From positions 7,564,001 to 7,628,000 of the forward strand of contig NZ_CP134609.1 in the NCBI RefSeq assembly GCF_031844705.1: DNA of 64,000 bases. Reading direction: 5' to 3'. The notes under the pieces are model-generated. The model ran no database searches. It saw nothing but the letters and a program-made list of their open reading frames with translations, and was not told the DNA's origin. Numbering within the stretch: position 1 is the first letter of the stretch; every line of letters starts with the position of its first letter. The position numbers and the translations under genes are program-made. Of the stretch, positions 59,771-64,000 are shown one piece after another. Source of the DNA: Streptomyces sp. ITFR-16 (GTDB lineage Bacteria; Actinomycetota; Actinomycetes; Streptomycetales; Streptomycetaceae).

Positions 59771-59935
59771 ATGGCCCGCAGTGAGGCCCGTCCCGTCGTC
59801 ACGCTCCGCTCGACCGCGGGGACGGGGCAGAGCTATGTGACGCGCAAGAGCCGTCGCAACGACCCCGACCGCCTGGTCCTGCGCAAGTACGACCCGGCCG
59901 CCGGCCGGCACGTCCTCTTCCGCGAGGAGCGCTGA
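59771..59935 (+). CDS. rpmG: 50S ribosomal protein bL33, cysteine-free paralogue
   Basis: A 54-residue bL33 with the conserved core VTLRSTAGTG, SYVTRKSRRNDPDRL and KYDP, ending FREER. It has no cysteine, so it is the zinc-independent form. In Streptomyces such paralogues replace the zinc-binding version when zinc is scarce. An inverted repeat upstream could be the regulatory site. AGGAGGAG (from about 59728) is ~35 nt before the ATG, too far to be the ribosome-binding site, so the initiation signal is unclear. Confidence 0.9.
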   Translation: MARSEARPVVTLRSTAGTGQSYVTRKSRRNDPDRLVLRKYDPAAGRHVLFREER

Positions 59936-60137
59936 CCGCAGGGTGCGCCGCCGCCCCTCCGTGCCCTGGGTCACAGTCCGGGGTGCGGATTCCAGGGAAC
60001 ACGCGGTGATGGTTTATCGTTCACCTATGTGTGGATGACGCACTGAGCGCCCACCCCCGAAGCCGCCCCGGCTGGATTCCCCCGATCCGGCCGGGGCTTC
60101 CCCCTGCCCGGACGAAAGACCCCTGTGCGGGACCGGC

Positions 60138-60851
60138 TCACCGCCGCCGCGCCAAGGCCTCGACCAGCAGGGCGGCCATCGCGAGAGCCGCCGCCGGCAC
60201 CGCACCGCTCGCCGGCCACAGCCGTACCGCCAGCGCGGCCACCGCCGCTCCCGCCACCACGGCGCACAGCCGCCCGGCGACCCAGCCGTCGCCCCGGTGC
60301 CGCACCCCTCGGGCCAGCCGGCCGACGAGTGAGGTGAGGGTGCCGGTGAAGTAGTTGGTGGGCGTGGCGCGGATCCGTCCCTGAATCCCCATCGCGAGCC
60401 CCGTCAGCACCAGCAGCCCCAGCCGGTCCGCGTCCGAGGTGATCAGCTCCGCCGCCCACAGCCCCGCGGCCGCCGCGAGCAGCCCCGTCTCCGTGAGCAG
60501 CATGACGGGCAGCCGCCGCCACATCCGCTCGCCCACCGCGGCGGCCCCGGCCACCCCGCAGCCGTACGCGAGGAGCGCGGTGACCACCCGCAGGGCCACG
60601 CCCTCCTCGCCCGCCCCGGCGGCCGAGGCTCCCAGCAGCACCAGATTGCCGGTCATCACCCCGGCGAAGACCTGGCCGACACAGATGAAGACGAAGGCGT
60701 CCGCCGCGCCGGACGCCGCCGAGAGCAGCAGCAGCGCCGTATGGCCGCGCGGGTCGTCCGCCCCCTCGGGGCCGGCCGGATCGGTGGAGGAGGGGGAGCG
60801 GGAAGTCGGCACCCCAGCATCTTCGCCGCCGCTGCCCGCCACAGCGGCCAT
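60138..60851 (-). CDS. DUF1275 (YoaK-like) membrane protein
   Basis: A 237-residue membrane protein with about six hydrophobic segments after a polar N-terminus (1-38). The core signature ALLLLSAASGAADAFVFICVGQVFAGVMTGNLVLLG, with its conserved GNL, identifies the DUF1275 family, and LAMGIQGRI...TNYFTGTLT supports it. The function is unknown; a transport-like role is possible. It lies 41 bp downstream of the photolyase gene, so it may share its message. The ATG at 60851 is chosen because the frame upstream lies within the photolyase gene. Confidence 0.82.
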   Translation of the reverse strand: MAAVAGSGGEDAGVPTSRSPSSTDPAGPEGADDPRGHTALLLLSAASGAADAFVFICVGQVFAGVMTGNLVLLGASAAGAGEEGVALRVVTALLAYGCGVAGAAAVGERMWRRLPVMLLTETGLLAAAAGLWAAELITSDADRLGLLVLTGLAMGIQGRIRATPTNYFTGTLTSLVGRLARGVRHRGDGWVAGRLCAVVAGAAVAALAVRLWPASGAVPAAALAMAALLVEALARRR

Positions 60852-60892
60852 GTCGCTCCCGGCGCGGCGGGAGACGCGGTCGCGCGCGGCCG

Positions 60893-62266
60893 TCAGTCCA
60901 GTCCGCGCGCCTGCTTGAAGCGCGCCAGCCCGTCGGAGAGCTCCACCACCGGCGCCGGATAGTCCAGGGCGTCCCGCTCCGGCCCCCGCAGTTTCCACGG
61001 CTCGTGCACGGCGGGTCCGGCCACGGAGGCGAGCTCCGGCACCCAGCGGCGCACGTAGGCACCGTCCGGATCGAACCGCTTGGCCTGGATCAGCGGGTTG
61101 AGCACCCGGTTGGGACGGCTGTCCGTGCCCGTCCCCGCCATCCACTGCCAGTTGAGCTGGTTGTTGGCGATGTCGCCGTCCACCAGCAGGTCCAGGAAGT
61201 GCCGGGCCCCGACGCGCCAGTCCACGTACAGCGTCTTGGTCAGGAAACCCGCGGCGAGCAGCCGGCCCCGGTTGTGCATCCAGCCCTCGTGCCGCAGTTG
61301 CCGCATCGCGGCGTCCACGACCGGGTAGCCCGTGCGCCCCTGGCGCCACGCCTCGATGTCCCCGGCCGCCTCCCGCTCCGAGCGCCAGTGGTCGTGCCGG
61401 GTGCGGTAGTCCCGCCGGGCCGCCCCGGGCCGGGCCGCGAGGACCTGGTGGTGGAACTCCCGCCAGCACAGCTGCCGTGCGAACGCCTCGGCGCCGTCAC
61501 CACCCGCCGAGCGCGCCCGGTGGATCAGTTCGACCGGGGACAGCGTGCCGAAGTGCAGATGCGGCGAGAGGCGGGACGTCGCGTCCCCCGCCAGATCGTC
61601 GTGGCGGTCCTCGTAGGCGTCGATTCCGCTGCGCCGCCAGGCGGTCAGCCTCTTGCGGGCCGCTTCCTCGCCGCCCTCGGCGAGGCCCTCCGAGACGCCT
61701 CGCACGGCCGAGCGGTCCGGCACCTTCTCCGAACCCGCGCCGTCCGGCACCCGCACGGCGCGCGGCGCGCCGAACACCTCGCGCACCCGCTCACCGGACC
61801 AGCGCCTGAAGTACGGGGTGAACACGGCGAAGTGGTCCGAGCCGGCCGGGGTCACCGCACCGGGCGCCACCGCTGTGACCACCCCCTCGTGGACGTGCAG
61901 CCGCCGCCCGTCGGACTCCAGCGCCTCGCGCAGCCGCTGCTCGCGGCGGTGGGCGTACGCGCTGACGCCCGCCGCCAGATGGACCTCCCCGGCCCCGGTC
62001 CCGGCGGCCACCGCGCACACCTCGTCGACCACCTCGCCCGAGCGGATCACCAGCCGGCCGCCCCGCTCGCGCAGCCCGGCGTCCAGGTCCCGCAGACAGT
62101 CGGCGAGGAACGCACGGCGGTTCGGGGCGTCGAACCCGGCCGCCGAGATCGCGCTGTCGCGGACGAACAGCGGCACGATCTCGTCCGCGGACGCGAGTGC
62201 GGCCCGCAGCGGCGGATGGTCGTGCAGACGGAGGTCTGCCGTGAACAGGACGACCGCTACGGTCAT
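60893..62266 (-). CDS. phr: Deoxyribodipyrimidine photolyase (CPD, class I)
   Basis: A 457-residue DNA photolyase that repairs cyclobutane pyrimidine dimers with light. The N-terminal Rossmann domain starts VAVVLFTADLRLHDHPPL. The FAD-binding C-terminal domain has SRLSPHLHFGTLSP, CWREFHHQVL, the triad region TGYPVVDAAMRQLRHEGWMHNR, and DWRVGARHF followed by DIANNQLNWQWMAGTGTD. Length and motifs are typical. AGGAG about 9 nt before the ATG at 62266 fixes the start. The antenna is probably 8-HDF, which Streptomyces can make. It follows the NAD-binding/DUF2867-like gene by 67 bp. Confidence 0.93.
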   Translation of the reverse strand: MTVAVVLFTADLRLHDHPPLRAALASADEIVPLFVRDSAISAAGFDAPNRRAFLADCLRDLDAGLRERGGRLVIRSGEVVDEVCAVAAGTGAGEVHLAAGVSAYAHRREQRLREALESDGRRLHVHEGVVTAVAPGAVTPAGSDHFAVFTPYFRRWSGERVREVFGAPRAVRVPDGAGSEKVPDRSAVRGVSEGLAEGGEEAARKRLTAWRRSGIDAYEDRHDDLAGDATSRLSPHLHFGTLSPVELIHRARSAGGDGAEAFARQLCWREFHHQVLAARPGAARRDYRTRHDHWRSEREAAGDIEAWRQGRTGYPVVDAAMRQLRHEGWMHNRGRLLAAGFLTKTLYVDWRVGARHFLDLLVDGDIANNQLNWQWMAGTGTDSRPNRVLNPLIQAKRFDPDGAYVRRWVPELASVAGPAVHEPWKLRGPERDALDYPAPVVELSDGLARFKQARGLD

Positions 62267-62333
62267 GGCGCTACTCCTGAGGGGCCGGGGACACGCCATC
62301 CTGCCCCCGGCCGGGTGCCCCGGGACGCACCGG

Positions 62334-63863
62334 TCAGGACGACACCGCAGCCATCGCCCGATCGGGTGGCGCGGACGCCTCGGCAGCCGCCGCGATATTG
62401 CGTGCCATCCCGCCGAACACGATCGCGTGGAACGGCGAGACGCTCCACCAGTACGCGTGACCGAGCAGCCCGCGCGGATGGAACAGTGCGCGCTGCCGGT
62501 AGTGCGTACGGCCCCGCTCGTCCGTCTCCACGTGCATCTCCAGCCACGCGAGACCCGGCAGCCGCATCTCCGCGCGCAGCCGCAGCAGCCGGCCCGGCTC
62601 GATCTCCTCGACCCGCCAGAAGTCCAGCGAGTCACCCACCCGCAGCCGGTCCGTGTCGCGCCGTCCCCGCCGGAGCCCGACCCCGCCCACCAGCCGGTCC
62701 AGCCAGCCGCGCACCGCCCAGGCCGGCGGGAACGAGTACCAGCCGTGATCGCCCCCGATCCCCTCGACGACCCGCCACAGGGCCTGGGGCGAGGCCTCTG
62801 CATCGCGTTCGCGCACATCCGAGTACAGGCTGCCGCCTGCCCAGTCCGGGTCGGTGGGCAGCGGGTCACTGGGTACGCCGGGCACCGAGGCGGAGGACCA
62901 GCGGGTGGTGACCTTGGCCTCCCGGACCCGCTGCAGTGCCAGCCGCAGCGCCTTGCCGAGCCCGAACGGCTGTCCCGCACCGTCGGGGACGTACCGCGCG
63001 ATGTCGTGCTCCCGGCACACCACCTCGTACCGAAGCGACTCCGCGAGGGGCCGCGCGATCGACCGGGGCACCGGTGTGACCAGGCCGATACAGTGGCTGG
63101 ACAGGCGGGGGGTCAGCATCGGTACGGGCAGGATCAGCCGGTGCGGAAGCTGCGCGACCTCCGCGTACCGCTGCATCATGTCGCGGTAGGTGACGACGTC
63201 GGGTCCGCCGATGTCGAAGGTGCGGCTGACCTCGCGCGGCATCCGGGCGCTGCCGACCAGATAGCGCAGCACGTCCCGGACGGCGATGGGCTGGATCCGC
63301 GTGGAGACCCAGCTCGGCGTCACCATCACCGGCAGCCGTTCCGTCAGATAGCGCAGCATCTCGAAGGAGGCGGAGCCGGAGCCGATGATGACCGCGGCCC
63401 GCAGCGCGGTGGTCGGGACCCCGGAGTCCAGCAGGATCCGGCCGACCTCGGCCCGTGAGCGCAGATGCGGGGACAGCTCCCAGTCGGGGACATCGGCGGG
63501 GGTGAGGCCGCCGAGGTAGACGATCCGGCCGACCCCCTCCTCCCGTGCCGCCTCCCCGAAGACGGAGGCGGCCCGCCGGTCGGTCTCCTCGAAGTCGGAC
63601 CCGGTCGTCAGGGCGTGCACCAGGTAGTAGGCCACGTCGATGCCGCGCATCGCCGGGGCCAGGGAGCCCGCGTCGGTGACATCGCCGCGGACGATCTCGA
63701 CCTCACCGGCCCAGGGGTAGTCCCGGAGCTTCTCGGGGGTGCGGGCCAGGCACCGTACGCGGTGTCCGGCCGCCAGCAGTTCCGGCACCAGCCGGCCCCC
63801 GATGTAGCCGGTGGCTCCGGTGACCAGGCAGCTCAGGGGCTTGTCCCCGCGGTCGCTCGTCAT
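62334..63863 (-). CDS. NAD(P)-binding epimerase-like protein with DUF2867-like C-terminal domain
   Basis: A 509-residue protein. The N-terminal extended SDR/NmrA-like domain has TGATGYIGGRLVPELL (16-31) and continues to about 300 (IYLGGLTPADVP; RIQPIAVRDVLRY). The C-terminal region (about 345-500) has DWAGGSLYSDVRERDAEAS, RVGDSLDFWRVEEIEPGRLL and MHVETDERGRTHY, as in DUF2867-type lipid-binding-like domains. Such genes often accompany photolyase genes in actinobacteria, but the reaction is unknown. The ATG overlaps the stop of the upstream gene (ATGA). Confidence 0.82.
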   Translation of the reverse strand: MTSDRGDKPLSCLVTGATGYIGGRLVPELLAAGHRVRCLARTPEKLRDYPWAGEVEIVRGDVTDAGSLAPAMRGIDVAYYLVHALTTGSDFEETDRRAASVFGEAAREEGVGRIVYLGGLTPADVPDWELSPHLRSRAEVGRILLDSGVPTTALRAAVIIGSGSASFEMLRYLTERLPVMVTPSWVSTRIQPIAVRDVLRYLVGSARMPREVSRTFDIGGPDVVTYRDMMQRYAEVAQLPHRLILPVPMLTPRLSSHCIGLVTPVPRSIARPLAESLRYEVVCREHDIARYVPDGAGQPFGLGKALRLALQRVREAKVTTRWSSASVPGVPSDPLPTDPDWAGGSLYSDVRERDAEASPQALWRVVEGIGGDHGWYSFPPAWAVRGWLDRLVGGVGLRRGRRDTDRLRVGDSLDFWRVEEIEPGRLLRLRAEMRLPGLAWLEMHVETDERGRTHYRQRALFHPRGLLGHAYWWSVSPFHAIVFGGMARNIAAAAEASAPPDRAMAAVSS

Positions 63864-64000
63864 GAGATCTCCGCATCGGTTCGGGTCCTGGCGTCGGGGC
63901 CGGCCTCGGCGGACCGGCCCGCCCGACCAGTCTGGCCTCCGGCACCGTCCGCCGCACCCTTGGACCCCTGCTCCGCACCAGGTGTGGTGCGGTCCTTCGG
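63860..64000 (-). CDS. 3' end of an upstream gene (partial)
   Basis: From the right edge the minus strand is open for 46 codons to a TGA at 63862-63860 that overlaps the next gene's ATG in an ATGA arrangement. The peptide is an Ala/Gly/Arg-rich tail (ending PDARTRTDAEIS). The overlap suggests a real gene in the same operon. In other Streptomyces a MerR-type light or stress regulator often precedes photolyase genes, but nothing here identifies one. Confidence 0.4.
   Translation of the reverse strand, partial: PKDRTTPGAEQGSKGAADGAGGQTGRAGRSAEAGPDARTRTDAEIS

Noticed and set aside
59580..59840. Possible small plus-strand gene upstream of rpmG (86 codons)
   Set aside because: Codon use is poor, it runs into the rpmG start out of frame, and the composition fits a promoter region better.
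1..64000. CRISPR array, insertion sequence, integrase, tRNA or rRNA genes
   Set aside because: No regular repeats with spacers, transposase-like protein or structured RNA gene was recognised on either strand by eye; a tRNAscan and Infernal run would be decisive.

Overview
The window is high-GC actinobacterial chromosome and is almost certainly from a Streptomyces. It carries a complete whiE-type spore-pigment type II polyketide cluster, a geosmin synthase, an NsdA-type developmental regulator, many Tat-type signal peptides, leaderless promoters and very rare TTA codons. No rRNA, tRNA, CRISPR array, insertion sequence or integrase was seen, so it reads as stable chromosome with accessory catabolic and developmental islands.

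Layout. (1) 1-1235: 3' end of a PYROXD2-like FAD oxidoreductase. (2) 1248-15218, all minus strand: an 11-gene polysaccharide-utilisation operon. In transcription order it encodes a sugar-binding lipoprotein, two ABC permeases, an SDR, two cytoplasmic heparinase-fold proteins, a DUF624 membrane protein, an exported beta-helix protein, an exported SGNH esterase, an exported PL8 lyase and a CE7 deacetylase. A divergent LacI regulator (15446-16537) faces it across a promoter with repeated operators. The expected substrate is an acetylated, uronic-acid-containing polysaccharide. (3) 16642-19653: a Pro/Gly/Tyr-rich membrane protein and an exported serine beta-lactamase-like hydrolase. (4) 19862-30592: acyl activation and hydrolysis genes: nitronate monooxygenase plus acyl-CoA synthetase, a penicillin/AHL acylase, a second acyl-CoA synthetase, a DUF574 methyltransferase, paaK and a tandem alpha/beta hydrolase. 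(5) 30614-37734: the whiE cluster, with the divergent hydroxylase (ORFVIII) and ORFI-VII in canonical order. A minus-strand methyltransferase and beta-helix gene follow it. (6) 40143-45907: a compact steroid-side-chain-like block (fadD19-like; divergent echA19-like, double DUF35, ltp4-like, ltp3-like) with two palindromic operators in the divergent promoter. (7) 46019-48625: small regulatory or hypothetical genes and pdxH, several with leaderless starts. (8) 48734-55049: GH95 alpha-fucosidase, geosmin synthase, and a peptidoglycan amidase preceded by a near-consensus DasR (dre) site. (9) 55122-59456: nsdA flanked by a phosphotransferase and a PAS-PP2C phosphatase, each with one TTA (bldA-type) codon. 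(10) 59771-64000: a cysteine-free rpmG paralogue, a DUF1275 membrane protein, a photolyase, an NAD(P)-binding/DUF2867-like protein, and the end of another gene.

Integration. Two themes recur. One is scavenging of sugars and lipids with local regulators: LacI sites for the glycan operon, a shared TCTGAC-N5-RTCAGA palindrome linking the nitronate monooxygenase operon with the fadD19/echA19 block, and a KstR-type box. The other is development: spore pigment, geosmin, NsdA, two TTA-containing neighbours, and a GlcNAc/DasR-type site on a cell-wall amidase. All functional calls come from reading the sequence and from family knowledge; no database search was run.
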